A stretch of DNA of 64,000 nt from Pseudomonas sp. LBUM920 (lineage in GTDB: Bacteria; Pseudomonadota; Gammaproteobacteria; Pseudomonadales; Pseudomonadaceae). Under the pieces are notes generated by a model that saw only the letters and a program-made list of their open reading frames with translations, had not been told where the DNA came from and did no database searches. Positions 27,853 through 37,758 of the stretch are shown here, one piece after another. Where the stretch lies: positions 5,313,501-5,377,500 of the forward strand of contig NZ_CP027762.1 of NCBI RefSeq assembly GCF_003852315.1. The letters are read 5' to 3'. How positions within the stretch are numbered: position 1 is the first letter of the stretch; each line of letters begins with the position of its first letter. The translations under genes and the position numbers were made by a program.

Positions 27853-28605
27853 TTAACTATCGTCCCGCGCGAGGATGTATTCCTCGAGCAGCTTCTTCTC
27901 TTCTCCAGAAAGCGAGCGGCTTTCCAGAAGATCGGCGCGTCGTTCATAGGTCCGACCAAGGGACTGCTGTAAACGCCAACGCCGGATGTGTGCGTGATTG
28001 CCACTTAGCAATACGTCGGGAACACGCTGATCCGCATACACCTCCGGTCGGGTGTAGTGCGGGCAATCCAGCAAACCATCCGTGAAGGAATCTTCCTCCG
28101 CGGAGTCCGCATGCCCTAAAGCTCCAGGCAGCAGTCGTGTAACCGCATCTATCAGGACCATCGCCGGCAGCTCGCCGCCAGACAGGACATAGTCCCCAAT
28201 CGACCACTCTTCATCGACATGAGCTTCAATAAACCGCTCGTCAATGCCTTCATAGCGACCGGCAATCAGGATCAGTGCTTCCTCATTCGCCAGTTCGCGT
28301 ACCGCAGCCTGTTTCAGCTGACGGCCTTGAGGGGACAGGTAAATTACCTTCGCCTTCTCCCCGGCGGCGGCCTTGGCCTCAACCAACGCGTCTTCCAGGG
28401 GCTTGATCTTCATCACCATGCCCGGACCACCGCCAAATGGGCGATCATCCACAGTGTGATGTCGATCTGTCGTGTAGTCTCGCGGGTTCCAACAGGTAAG
28501 CTGCAACAGCCCCTGTTTCACCGCCCGACTGGTGATGCCGTACTCGCTGATGGCGGAGAACATCTCGGGAAACAAACTGATCACTTCAATGCGCAAATTA
28601 GCCAC
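27853..28605 (-). CDS. trmD: tRNA (guanine-37-N1)-methyltransferase TrmD
   Basis: SAM-dependent enzyme methylating G37 next to the anticodon to prevent frameshifting. The trefoil-knot motifs GGPGMVMKIKPLEDAL, LIAGRYEGIDERFIE and the SAM loop YVLSGGELPAMVLIDAVTRLLPGALG are intact. I chose the GTG at 28605 (MANLRIEVISLFPEMF, 250 residues), two bases after the rimM stop, because the family begins there; the frame is open a further 66 bases but overlaps rimM. Confidence 0.97.
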   Translation of the reverse strand: MANLRIEVISLFPEMFSAISEYGITSRAVKQGLLQLTCWNPRDYTTDRHHTVDDRPFGGGPGMVMKIKPLEDALVEAKAAAGEKAKVIYLSPQGRQLKQAAVRELANEEALILIAGRYEGIDERFIEAHVDEEWSIGDYVLSGGELPAMVLIDAVTRLLPGALGHADSAEEDSFTDGLLDCPHYTRPEVYADQRVPDVLLSGNHAHIRRWRLQQSLGRTYERRADLLESRSLSGEEKKLLEEYILARDDS

Positions 28606-28607
28606 GC

Positions 28608-29144
28608 TTAGAAGTCCGCGTCCCATTCCACCTTCATCTCGCCCGCTGCCAGGTCGACGGCCAACACGCATTGCTCGGTATACGGCAACAGGCGTTCGCG
28701 ATCATCCAGGCTGCCAGCGCAAGGCTTGACCACCATTACATCATTGGCGCCGGTTTCCAGAAGATGGTCGATTTTCCCGAGCAATTGCCCGAGTTGATCA
28801 ATAACCTTCAGACCTTCCAGCTGGTACCAGTAGTACTCGCCGTCGGTCAATTCAGGGAACAGGTTGCGCGGCACGCAGATCTCATAACCGGCCAGAAGAC
28901 GAGCTTCTTCACGATCATCAAGACCCTTGAGCTTTGCGACCAGGAACTTATCGCTCCCGCGTCCACTGACCAGCTCGACCTGTTTCACACTACCTTCGCG
29001 CTTGAGCGTCCAGGTTTTGTACTGCAACAGGTTTTCAGTCGGATCAGTAAAGGAATACACCTTCACTTCGCCGCGAACGCCATGAACAGAGTAAATCTTG
29101 CCGATAACGATCAAATCATCAGCAACAGCTGGCGTCGCGTTCAT
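28608..29144 (-). CDS. rimM: Ribosome maturation factor RimM
   Basis: Assists 16S rRNA 3'-domain assembly with protein S19. The 178-residue protein has the N-terminal RimM fold (LIVIGKIYSVHGVRGEVKVYSFTD) and the PRC-barrel-like C-terminus (ELTDGEYYWYQLEGLKVID...LLPYTEQCVLAVDLAAGEMKVEW). Sits five bases after rpsP and two before trmD, in the conserved operon order. Confidence 0.98.
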   Translation of the reverse strand: MNATPAVADDLIVIGKIYSVHGVRGEVKVYSFTDPTENLLQYKTWTLKREGSVKQVELVSGRGSDKFLVAKLKGLDDREEARLLAGYEICVPRNLFPELTDGEYYWYQLEGLKVIDQLGQLLGKIDHLLETGANDVMVVKPCAGSLDDRERLLPYTEQCVLAVDLAAGEMKVEWDADF

Positions 29145-29149
29145 ATTGC

Positions 29150-29401
29150 TCAGGCTGCGGCCTTAGCCGAGTCCTTCAACAGTTTTGCAACGCGCTCGGA
29201 TGGCTGTGCACCCACGCTCAGCCAGTAGGCTACGCGCTCTTGGTTCACGGACAGACGAACTTCTTGACCACGAGCAACAGGGTTAAAGAAACCAACCTGT
29301 TCCTTGTGCGAACCGTCGCGCGGGTTGCGGCTGTCGGTTACGGTCAAGTGGTAAAACGGGCGCTTTTTGGAGCCGCCAAGGGCAAGACGGATTGTTAGCA
29401 T
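29150..29401 (-). CDS. rpsP: 30S ribosomal protein S16
   Basis: Small-subunit assembly protein. The 83 residues open MLTIRLALGGSKKRPFYHLTVTDSRNPRDG, the standard S16 start, and keep RVAYWLSVGAQPSERVAKLL. First gene of the rpsP-rimM-trmD-rplS operon. Confidence 0.98.
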   Translation of the reverse strand: MLTIRLALGGSKKRPFYHLTVTDSRNPRDGSHKEQVGFFNPVARGQEVRLSVNQERVAYWLSVGAQPSERVAKLLKDSAKAAA

Positions 29402-29473
29402 GTGAACATCGTTCCTGTAGTCGGTGCTGCAAATCTAAATGCACAGCGGGCATAGGTGCCCGAAAGGCCGCAT

Positions 29474-29501
29474 ATTCTAAGGAATATCCGGACTTTTGCA
29501 A
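29474..29501 (-). promoter_or_regulatory. Probable sigma70 promoter of the rpsP operon
   Basis: On the minus strand TTGCAA and TAGAAT are separated by 16 bases, 73 bases before the rpsP start; this gives a leader of about 65 bases. Confidence 0.6.
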
Positions 29502-29549
29502 ATGTCTTTTTCTGGCGCCTATCAGCGTGCCACTCAGATCTGCTATAGA

Positions 29550-29620
29550 GCCGTCGGTTAAAACGGCGAGTCAGCTCCCGCTAACCGCGGGTTTGCTGGA
29601 GATCCCACATCCCTGTGGGT
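29550..29620 (-). other. Hairpin cluster downstream of ffh
   Basis: Two clear stems, 29577-29591 (CCCGC/GCGGG) and 29604-29619 (CCCACA/TGTGGG), and a weaker one around 29551-29567 (CCGT/ACGG) lie between the ffh stop and the rpsP promoter. They lack a clean T-run, so they may be an inefficient terminator or a structured ffh 3' end. Confidence 0.4.
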
Positions 29621-29651
29621 CGGAGCAGAAGTGAACTTCCGCTCGAATTCT

Positions 29652-31028
<1,377 letters not shown>

Positions 31029-31261
31029 GCGCGATCCTTTCAGGCCCTATTCATCGAAATGCTTTGTAGACCGAGGTAATGGCGGCCCAGGCTGTGGTAA
31101 ATCGCTGTTAAAAACAGCGCTCGGCGAGCCTGCGGCGTGGGCAGGTCGCGGATTATAGCGAAGACTGCGCCTGTGCACACCCGCTGTCTGGCCCGGGAGT
31201 CTTTCGTGCAGCGTTGGTGTGTGCCAAACTCAGCGCCTTTCGGGCTTGTCTATCAGGATTT

Positions 31262-32074
31262 ATGGTCCCCTTGTCACCCAGTTTGCTACCCAGCCTCGCC
31301 GCCGCCATTTTGTACGCCGCTGCGACTCTCTATCAGGGCACTCGTCTGGCCCAAGGCACAAAAGCGGATAAACGTCTGCTGGTAGGCCTGGGCGTCGTCG
31401 CCCTGCTCGCCCACGCCGCGAGCCTGTTCACTCACTTGATGACGCCGGTCGGCCTGGGCCTGGACTTTTTCAGTGCCGCCAGTCTGATCGCCGCGGCCGT
31501 CATCGCCCTGACGCTGCTGGCCTGTTACCGCATTCCTGTGGAAAACCTGCTGGTGCTGCTATTCCCGCTGGGAATGCTGACGGTGCTGCTGGCGCAATTC
31601 ACCCCGACCGGCACCGTGCAAGTGATCGACGAGGAGCCGGGCATTCTCGCCCACATCCTGCTGTCGATCCTGGCTTACGGCATGTTCACGATTGCGGTGT
31701 TCCAGGCGTTGCTCCTGCTGCTGCAGGACCACCAGCTTAAAAACAAGCACCCGTCCGGGCTGATCAAGAACTTCCCGCCGCTGCAAACCATGGAAAGCCT
31801 GCTGTTCGGCTTCCTGTGGGCCGGCTGGACGCTGTTGTCGCTGTCGCTGATTTCCGGCTGGCTGTTCGTCGAAAACCTGTTCGCCCAACACCTGGTGCAC
31901 AAAACCCTGCTGGCGTGCCTGGCCTGGGTGGTGTTCAGCGTGCTGCTGTGGGGGCGCAACCGCCTCGGCTGGCGTGGGCACAAGGCGATCCGCTGGACCC
32001 TGGCCGGTTTCTGCCTGCTGATGCTGGCCTATTTCGGCAGCAAGCTGGTTCGCGAATACATCCTGCATATCTGA
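31262..32074 (+). CDS. CcsA-like cytochrome c assembly family inner-membrane protein
   Basis: A 270-residue polytopic protein with about eight hydrophobic helices, of the CcsA/YpjD-type family related to haem-handling proteins of cytochrome c maturation. Typical is the tail part TMESLLFGFLWAGWTLLSLSLISGWLF...HKTLLACLAWVVFSVLLWGRNRLGWRGHKAIRWTL. The start at 31262 follows AGGA and gives the usual N-terminus MVPLSPSLLPSLAAAILYAAA. Pseudomonads already have a Ccm system, so the exact role is uncertain. Twelve bases before the CorC-type gene, likely cotranscribed. Confidence 0.8.
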   Translation: MVPLSPSLLPSLAAAILYAAATLYQGTRLAQGTKADKRLLVGLGVVALLAHAASLFTHLMTPVGLGLDFFSAASLIAAAVIALTLLACYRIPVENLLVLLFPLGMLTVLLAQFTPTGTVQVIDEEPGILAHILLSILAYGMFTIAVFQALLLLLQDHQLKNKHPSGLIKNFPPLQTMESLLFGFLWAGWTLLSLSLISGWLFVENLFAQHLVHKTLLACLAWVVFSVLLWGRNRLGWRGHKAIRWTLAGFCLLMLAYFGSKLVREYILHI

Positions 32075-32086
32075 CGGGCAGCGATC

Positions 32087-33325
32087 ATGGACAACTTGCC
32101 CCTTGGGCCGATGCTCGCGGTAATCGCCTTGCTGGTGTTATGGGCGGCGCTGTTTACCGCCATCGAAGCCGCACAACAACACGTGCTGGCGCTGCGCCCC
32201 GGTACACGCCAGGGTGACAAGGCTGCCGCCCGCCTGAACTTCCCGCGTAACAGCCTGATTCTGTGCAACAGCCTGTGTCGCGCGGCCGTGGTGATTCTCT
32301 GCACGCTGCTGGCAATCTACGCCTGGGCGCAGAACGGCCCGTGGCTCGGCTGGCTGATCTCTTGCGCGATCCTGCTGGTGCTCGCCGACTACCTGCCGCG
32401 CGCCCTGGCGGTTCGCCACCCGCAAGCCGTACTGGGCTTTGGCAATACGCTGCTGGGTGTGCCGCTGAAAATCCTCTACCCCCTGGCCTGGCTGCTCAAT
32501 GGCATCAGCCTGTTATTGCTGCGCCCGTTCGCTCGCAAATCCGGCGTGGTGAAAAAGAGCGACGAACCATTGCCCGATCACGACGATGAACCCGAGCCCG
32601 AGGCCGACGACAATCGTACGCCCGGCATGCCCGGCATTCACGCGTTGGACAACATCACGGTCAACGACATCCTGGTGCCGCGCAGCGAAGTGGACGGTAT
32701 CAACCTGGATGACTCGGTCGAGGAAATCATCGAGCAACTGCGCACCTCGCAGCGCACCCGTTTGCCGGTGTTCCACAGTGACATCAACCAGGTCGAAGCG
32801 GTGCTCAATACCCGGCAGATCCAACACCTGCTGCCCGACGCCAGCCTGACCAAAGAAGCCTTGCTCGCCGCCTGCCACGAGCCCTATTTCGTCCCCGAAA
32901 GCACGCCCCTACAACTGCAATTGCTGAACTTCCACAAGCAGCAGCGGCGCCTGGGCATGGTGGTGGACGAATACGGCGAAGTGCTGGGCATCGTCACTCT
33001 GGAAGATATCCTCGAAGAAATCGTCGGCGAATTCGAAAGTGATCAGGCAACGGACAACCCGCATATCGAAGCGCAGCCCGACGGCCGCTACATCATCGAC
33101 GGCGCCGCTTCGATCCGCGAGCTGAATAAAAGCCTGGGCTGGCACCTGCCCAGCGACGGCCCCAAGACCCTCAACGGCCTGGTGACCGAAGCGCTGGAGA
33201 CCATTCCGGATTGCGCGGTGTGCCTGAAGATCGGCCGCTATCGCCTGGAAATCCTCGAGACCGAGGACAACCGCGTGAGCAAGGTACTGATCTGGCACAC
33301 CAGCCGCGTGCCTGTCGCCGCCTGA
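32087..33325 (+). CDS. HlyC/CorC (CNNM) family CBS-domain membrane protein
   Basis: A 412-residue protein of the CorB/YfjD type linked to Mg2+/Co2+ efflux and resistance. Order of parts: N-terminal DUF21/CNNM membrane domain (LPLGPMLAVIALLVLWAALFTAIEAAQQHVLAL, residues 1-~140), an acidic linker, a CBS pair (ITVNDILVPRSEVDGINLDDSVEEIIEQL...QRRLGMVVDEYGEVLGIVTLEDILEEIVGE, ~185-325) and a CorC_HlyC domain (DGRYIIDGAASIRELNKSLGWHLP, ~335-405). Transported ion is family inference. Confidence 0.88.
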   Translation: MDNLPLGPMLAVIALLVLWAALFTAIEAAQQHVLALRPGTRQGDKAAARLNFPRNSLILCNSLCRAAVVILCTLLAIYAWAQNGPWLGWLISCAILLVLADYLPRALAVRHPQAVLGFGNTLLGVPLKILYPLAWLLNGISLLLLRPFARKSGVVKKSDEPLPDHDDEPEPEADDNRTPGMPGIHALDNITVNDILVPRSEVDGINLDDSVEEIIEQLRTSQRTRLPVFHSDINQVEAVLNTRQIQHLLPDASLTKEALLAACHEPYFVPESTPLQLQLLNFHKQQRRLGMVVDEYGEVLGIVTLEDILEEIVGEFESDQATDNPHIEAQPDGRYIIDGAASIRELNKSLGWHLPSDGPKTLNGLVTEALETIPDCAVCLKIGRYRLEILETEDNRVSKVLIWHTSRVPVAA

Positions 33326-33349
33326 CCCCCTGGCAAAACACATTGCCCA

Positions 33350-33438
33350 TGTGGGAGCTGGCTTGCCTGCGATGGCATCACCTTGGTACTCCTGATGTAC
33401 CGGGGCGCCTGTATCGCAGGCAAGCCAGCTCCCACATT
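33350..33438. repeat. REPIN (GCAGGCAAGCCAGCTCCCAC type)
   Basis: ATGTGGGAGCTGGCTTGCCT and the inverted AGGCAAGCCAGCTCCCACAT flank a centre of ~45 bases containing TTGGTACTCCTGATGTACCGG. Confidence 0.9.
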
Positions 33439-33475
33439 GATCCGGTTTCCAGCCAACAGATCCTCGCCCGCCCTC

Positions 33476-33505
33476 TTGTTGTATGTTCAAACCCCTTCCT
33501 ATAAT
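33476..33505 (+). promoter_or_regulatory. Probable promoter of the MHS-family transporter gene
   Basis: TTGTTG, an 18-base spacer and a perfect TATAAT at 33500-33505. Transcription would begin near 33512, leaving a leader of ~180 bases before the start codon. That leader is GC-rich; CGGCT at 33511-33515 can pair with AGCCG at 33606-33610, and CACCC/GGGTG forms a small late hairpin. No known riboswitch recognised. Confidence 0.55.
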
Positions 33506-33692
33506 CGGGACGGCTTACCAGAGCCCCGCCCGACCGCGTGCTACCCGCACTCAGCGCGTCCAGGCACTGCGTTACCGTGTCTGACCGGTGTTTGCTCCCA
33601 TCCCGAGCCGCCCCGCTTACACCCCTGATCCATGGGTGTTTGACTAATAATAATCCGCGTCCAAACGCGCAATGACCGTCAGGGATACCTCA

Positions 33693-35003
33693 ATGAGCAC
33701 CACCTATAACGAGGCTGCAACCGCCGCCCCGCTCAACTCGACCGCACGGGTCGCCACCGCGAGCATCGTCGGCACCGCCATCGAGTTCTACGATTTCTAC
33801 ATCTACGCCACGGCCGCTGCGCTGGTGATCGGCCCGGTGTTCTTCCCACAGACCTCCGGCACCGCGCAGATGCTGGCGTCGTTCCTGACCTTTGGCATCG
33901 CCTTCATCGCTCGCCCGCTGGGTTCGGCGCTGTTCGGCCACTTCGGTGACCGTATCGGGCGCAAATCAACCTTAGTCGCCTCGTTGCTGCTGATGGGCGT
34001 GTGCACCACGCTGATCGGTTTGCTGCCGGGTTACGACAGCATTGGCGCGTGGGCCCCGATCCTGTTGTGTGTGCTGCGCTTCGGCCAGGGCCTGGGGCTT
34101 GGCGGCGAATGGGGCGGCGCAGCATTGCTGGCCACCGAGAACGCCCCCAAGGGCAAGCGCGCCTGGTTTGGCATGTTCCCGCAATTGGGCCCTTCGATTG
34201 GCTTTCTGGCGGCCAACGGTTTGTTCCTGATCCTGGCCATGAGCCTGAACGACGAGCAGTTCCGCAGTTGGGGCTGGCGCATCCCGTTCATTCTCAGCGC
34301 AGCGCTGGTGATGGTTGGCCTGTATGCACGCCTCAAACTGCATGAAACCCCGGTGTTCGCCAACGCCGTCGCCAAAGAAGCGCCGGTGAAAGTGCCGTTG
34401 GTAGAGTTGTTCAGCCAGCATTGGCTGCCGGTCCTGCTGGGCGCGGCATCGATGGTGGTGTGCTATGCGTTGTTCTACATCACCACCGCGTTCTCGCTGA
34501 GTTACGGCGTTTCAACACTGGGCTACAGCCGCGAGACGTTCCTGGGCCTGCTCTGCTTTGCGGTGTTGTTCATGGGCCTGGCTACGCCGCTGGCGGCCTT
34601 GGCCAGCGACCGTTACGGGCGCAAGCCGGTGCTGATCGTCGGCGCCATTCTTGCGATTCTGTCGGGTTTCACCATGGAGCCGCTGCTCACACACGGCTCG
34701 ACTTGGGCCGTCGCTCTGTTCCTGGCACTGGAATTGTTTCTGATGGGCGTGACCTTCGCCCCAATGGGCGCGATGCTGCCGGAACTGTTCCCGACCCGCG
34801 TGCGTTACACCGGCGCGTCGGCGGCGTATAACCTGGGCGGGATTGTCGGGGCGTCGGCCGCACCATTTTTCGCGACCAAGCTGGTGGCGATGGGCGGGCT
34901 GAGTTATGTGGGCGGGTATGTGTCAGCGGCAGCGTTGCTCAGCTTGATTGCTGTGCTGTGCCTGAAAGAGACGCGGGATAATGATTTGAACAAGGTCGTC
35001 TGA
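33693..35003 (+). CDS. MFS transporter, metabolite:H+ symporter (MHS) family
   Basis: Twelve-helix inner-membrane symporter. The start TASIVGTAIEFYDFYIYATAAALVIGPVFFP and the motif GHFGDRIGRKSTLVASLLLMG are diagnostic of the MHS group (ShiA/KgtP/ProP-like), which carries organic acids or osmolytes; the substrate cannot be read from the sequence. The 436-residue protein starts at 33693 after AGGGA; a further in-frame ATG lies at 33672. Stands alone between a REPIN and a mixed REPIN, opposite to purT. Confidence 0.88.
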   Translation: MSTTYNEAATAAPLNSTARVATASIVGTAIEFYDFYIYATAAALVIGPVFFPQTSGTAQMLASFLTFGIAFIARPLGSALFGHFGDRIGRKSTLVASLLLMGVCTTLIGLLPGYDSIGAWAPILLCVLRFGQGLGLGGEWGGAALLATENAPKGKRAWFGMFPQLGPSIGFLAANGLFLILAMSLNDEQFRSWGWRIPFILSAALVMVGLYARLKLHETPVFANAVAKEAPVKVPLVELFSQHWLPVLLGAASMVVCYALFYITTAFSLSYGVSTLGYSRETFLGLLCFAVLFMGLATPLAALASDRYGRKPVLIVGAILAILSGFTMEPLLTHGSTWAVALFLALELFLMGVTFAPMGAMLPELFPTRVRYTGASAAYNLGGIVGASAAPFFATKLVAMGGLSYVGGYVSAAALLSLIAVLCLKETRDNDLNKVV

Positions 35004-35010
35004 TAGACCG

Positions 35011-35106
35011 CTTTCGCGAGCAAGCCCGCTCCCACATTTGAAGGCATTCACAATTCAAAATATGTGAACCCAATCAAATGTGGGCGCTGGCTTGCCTGCG
35101 ATGGGC
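35011..35106. repeat. Mixed-type REPIN
   Basis: TTCGCGAGCAAGCCCGCTCC on the left and TGTGGGCGCTGGCTTGCCTG on the right: two different REP subtypes facing each other, between the converging MFS gene and purT. Confidence 0.8.
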
Positions 35107-35117
35107 GCGACGCGGTT

Positions 35118-36299
35118 TTACAGCTCTACAACAACCGCCTTCGAAGCACGAGTCGCCTTGGCCCGCGCCGCCTCAATCGACTCATCCCGCGCCAACGCCA
35201 CACCCATCCGGCGCTGACCATTGACTTCTGGCTTGCCAAACAGACGCAACGCCGTGTCCGGCTCGCTCAAGGCCGCGCCGAGGTTGGCGAACGCGGTCTG
35301 GGTCGACTGCCCTTCTACCAGAATCACCGCCGAGGCCGAAGGCCCGAACTGGCGGATCAACGGAATCGGCAGGCCCAGGATCGCACGCGCGTGCAGCGCG
35401 AACTGCGACAGGTCCTGAGAAATCAAGGTCACCAAGCCGGTGTCATGCGGGCGCGGCGACACTTCGCTGAACCACACTTGATCGCCCTTGATGAACAATT
35501 CCACGCCAAACAGACCACGGCCACCCAGCGCCTCGGTCACGGCTTTGGCGACGCGCTCGGATTCTGCCAGGGCAATCGGGCTCATCGCTTGCGGCTGCCA
35601 GGATTCCTGGTAGTCGCCTTTCTCCTGACGGTGGCCGACCGGCGCGCAGAAGGTGGTGCCGCCAATGTGGCGCACAGTCAGCAGGGTGATTTCGTAATCG
35701 AAGTCGATAAAGCCTTCGATGATCACGCGGCCTTTACCGGCACGCCCGCCTTCCTGAGCGTAATCCCAGGCTTTGCGCACGTCATCGGCGCTGCGCAGCA
35801 GGCTCTGGCCCTTGCCCGAAGAACTCATCACCGGCTTGACCACACACGGGAAGCCCAGGTCCTGGACGGCCTTGCTGTAGTCCTCGAACGTGTCGGCAAA
35901 GTGGTACGGCGACGTCGGCAGGTCCAGCTCTTCGGCGGCCAGGCGACGGATGCCTTCGCGGTTCATGGTCAGCGAGGTGGCACGCGCGGTCGGAATCACG
36001 GTGAAGCCTTCGGCTTCAAGCTCTACCAGCGTGGCGGTGGCGATGGCTTCGATTTCCGGCACGATAAAGTGCGGCTTCTCGGCTTCGATCACGGCACGCA
36101 GGGCGGCGCCGTCGAGCATGTTGATCACGTGGCTACGGTGCGCAACCTGCATGGCAGGCGCGTTGGCGTAACGATCCACGGCAATCACTTCAACGCCCAG
36201 GCGTTGCAGTTCGATTACCACTTCCTTGCCCAGCTCACCGCAGCCACACAGCAAAACGCGGGTCGCGGTTGGCGACAATGGAGTTCCGATTCGGGTCAT
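35118..36299 (-). CDS. purT: Formate-dependent phosphoribosylglycinamide formyltransferase
   Basis: ATP-grasp enzyme making formyl-GAR from GAR, formate and ATP in purine synthesis, an alternative to PurN. The 393 residues include the N-terminal RVLLCGCGELGKEVVIELQRLGVEVIAVDRY, ATP-grasp residues (PCVVKPVMSSSGKGQSLL) and VWFSEVSPRPHDTGLVTLIS. Length is standard. Upstream VUT gene lies 69 bases away on the same strand. Confidence 0.97.
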   Translation of the reverse strand: MTRIGTPLSPTATRVLLCGCGELGKEVVIELQRLGVEVIAVDRYANAPAMQVAHRSHVINMLDGAALRAVIEAEKPHFIVPEIEAIATATLVELEAEGFTVIPTARATSLTMNREGIRRLAAEELDLPTSPYHFADTFEDYSKAVQDLGFPCVVKPVMSSSGKGQSLLRSADDVRKAWDYAQEGGRAGKGRVIIEGFIDFDYEITLLTVRHIGGTTFCAPVGHRQEKGDYQESWQPQAMSPIALAESERVAKAVTEALGGRGLFGVELFIKGDQVWFSEVSPRPHDTGLVTLISQDLSQFALHARAILGLPIPLIRQFGPSASAVILVEGQSTQTAFANLGAALSEPDTALRLFGKPEVNGQRRMGVALARDESIEAARAKATRASKAVVVEL

Positions 36300-36368
36300 C
36301 TCAGGTCCTCAGGGGAGCGGATCATGGGGAGAAAGGCCGGCATTTTACATGAACTGCAAGAATTGGCC

Positions 36369-36836
36369 TCAGTTGGCGACGGCGCGTTTGCGCAGGCGCC
36401 AGGCCATGATCAGCCACACCACTGTGACTCCGGCGAATTTCGACACCAACGCCGTACCCGCCACCGCTGGCGTCAGCGCGCCGATCAGGCCGAAGAAGAT
36501 AAAGGTATCGAGGGGAATACTCAGCGCCGAACTTATCCACAGGCGATCGTGCAGTGGACGCTTGGTGATGCTGAACACCAGCCAGTCAATGCATTCGGAC
36601 ACCGCAAATGCCGTGGCGCTGGCCAGGGCGATGGACGGGTCGGAAGTGATATACGACAGCACCAGCGCCGCCAGCATGGCGAGTATCGCGCCATGGCCGA
36701 AGCGGGTTTGCACCATGTCGCGCAGGATAAACACCAGGCCGCCCCAGGCGGACCAGATGACGTCCAGATGCGGAGCGGTGGAAAAGGCGAAGTTGATCAG
36801 CACGACGCTGCTGATGTAGGCGATCAGGAAGAGCAT
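36369..36836 (-). CDS. VUT family (DUF165-like) membrane protein
   Basis: A ~155-residue protein with five or so hydrophobic helices (MLFLIAYISSVVLINFAF; GAILAMLAALVLSYI; LSIPLDTFIFFGLIGALTP). ATAFAVSECIDWLVFSITKRP matches the YhhQ/VUT family of putative queuosine-precursor or vitamin carriers. It is shorter than the ~220-residue YhhQ proteins, so the substrate is uncertain. The start at 36836 is preferred because upstream codons have no hydrophobic character. Confidence 0.75.
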   Translation of the reverse strand: MLFLIAYISSVVLINFAFSTAPHLDVIWSAWGGLVFILRDMVQTRFGHGAILAMLAALVLSYITSDPSIALASATAFAVSECIDWLVFSITKRPLHDRLWISSALSIPLDTFIFFGLIGALTPAVAGTALVSKFAGVTVVWLIMAWRLRKRAVAN

Positions 36837-36902
36837 GGAGATGGACCTGTGGGTAATGCCGCACAGGGTACACAATTACAGGGATGTCGTCTGGCAGGGC
36901 CT

Positions 36903-36979
36903 CATCGCAGGCAAGCCAGCTCCCACATTTTTGAAAGTATTCACATAGCAATTGTGGGAGCTGGCTTGCCTGCGATAGC
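36903..36979. repeat. REPIN (GCAGGCAAGCCAGCTCCCAC type)
   Basis: ATCGCAGGCAAGCCAGCTCC and the inverted TGTGGGAGCTGGCTTGCCTG, with a ~25-base AT-rich centre, between the DUF1289 and VUT genes. Confidence 0.9.
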
Positions 36980-36985
36980 GATGGC

Positions 36986-37201
36986 TCAGGCGCCGGATTT
37001 TCCCGGCATCATCCACACCAACCCACTCGCCTTCGCCCGCTCATGACACAACCCCAACACCACCCGGCGTTCGGCATTGTCCATGCGGCTCCAGCGCGTA
37101 ATCTCATCCACGTTGCGCTGGCAGCCTGTGCAAATATCATCGTCATCCAGCGCGCAAATGCTCACGCAGGGCGAGGCAACAGGGCGTTCAATCGGGTTCA
37201 T
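36986..37201 (-). CDS. DUF1289 family small cysteine-rich protein
   Basis: A 71-residue protein with SPCVSICALDDDDICTGCQRNVDEITRWSRM, whose four cysteines (C-x3-C-x7-C-x2-C) are the DUF1289 signature and probably hold a metal or iron-sulfur centre; function unknown. ATG overlaps the stop of the gamma carbonic anhydrase gene by four bases (ATGA), so the two are coupled. Confidence 0.85.
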   Translation of the reverse strand: MNPIERPVASPCVSICALDDDDICTGCQRNVDEITRWSRMDNAERRVVLGLCHERAKASGLVWMMPGKSGA

Positions 37202-37722
37202 TCTTCCTGCTCAACCAAGTCCCGCGCATAGCGCTGCGCGTTATGCACATAGTGCGCGGCGCTGGCTTCGAGCATGCGTTTCTGCGCTTCGGTCAACTCG
37301 CGCACCACTTTGCCCGGCGAGCCCATTACCAGCGAGCCATCGGGAATTTCCTTGCCTTCGCCGATCAGCGAATTGGCGCCAATGATGCAGTGCTTGCCGA
37401 TTTTGGCGCCGTTGAGGATCACCGCGTTGATGCCAATCAGGCTGTAATCGCCGACGGTGCAGCCATGCAGCATGGCGTTATGGCCAATGGTCACGCCGGT
37501 GCCCAGGGTCAGCGGGTAGCCCATGTCGGTGTGCATCACGCTGCCGTCCTGCACGTTGCTGTTCTTGCCGATCAGGATCAGTTCGTTGTCGCCACGCAAC
37601 ACCGCGTTGAACCACACATTGGCGCCCTCCTCCAGCTTGACCTTGCCGACCAGCGTGGCATTGGGCGCCACCCAGCTTTGCGGATGAGTCTCGACGCGGG
37701 TGTCGCCCAGGCGGTATTTCAT
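37198..37722 (-). CDS. Gamma carbonic anhydrase family protein (YrdA-like)
   Basis: A 174-residue left-handed beta-helix protein with hexapeptide repeats (GANVWFNAVLRGDNELILIGKNSNVQDGSVMHTDMGYPLTLG). The three zinc-ligand histidines fit HTD, GHNAMLHG and the intervening repeat. Carbonic anhydrase activity is established only for some members. Coupled to the DUF1289 gene; the CoA pyrophosphatase gene lies 36 bases upstream on the same strand. Confidence 0.9.
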   Translation of the reverse strand: MKYRLGDTRVETHPQSWVAPNATLVGKVKLEEGANVWFNAVLRGDNELILIGKNSNVQDGSVMHTDMGYPLTLGTGVTIGHNAMLHGCTVGDYSLIGINAVILNGAKIGKHCIIGANSLIGEGKEIPDGSLVMGSPGKVVRELTEAQKRMLEASAAHYVHNAQRYARDLVEQEE

Positions 37723-37758
37723 GGTGTGTCCTCACGGCGGTGCCATTCAAGCGATGGC

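Noticed and set aside
32087..33325. CorC-type protein as a haemolysin
   Set aside because: The HlyC label in the family name is historical; the CNNM-CBS-CorC domain order points to metal-ion handling.
35064..37046. 660-residue plus-strand frame over purT and the VUT gene
   Set aside because: It crosses two real minus-strand genes, their spacer and REP sequence, so it cannot be a natural protein.
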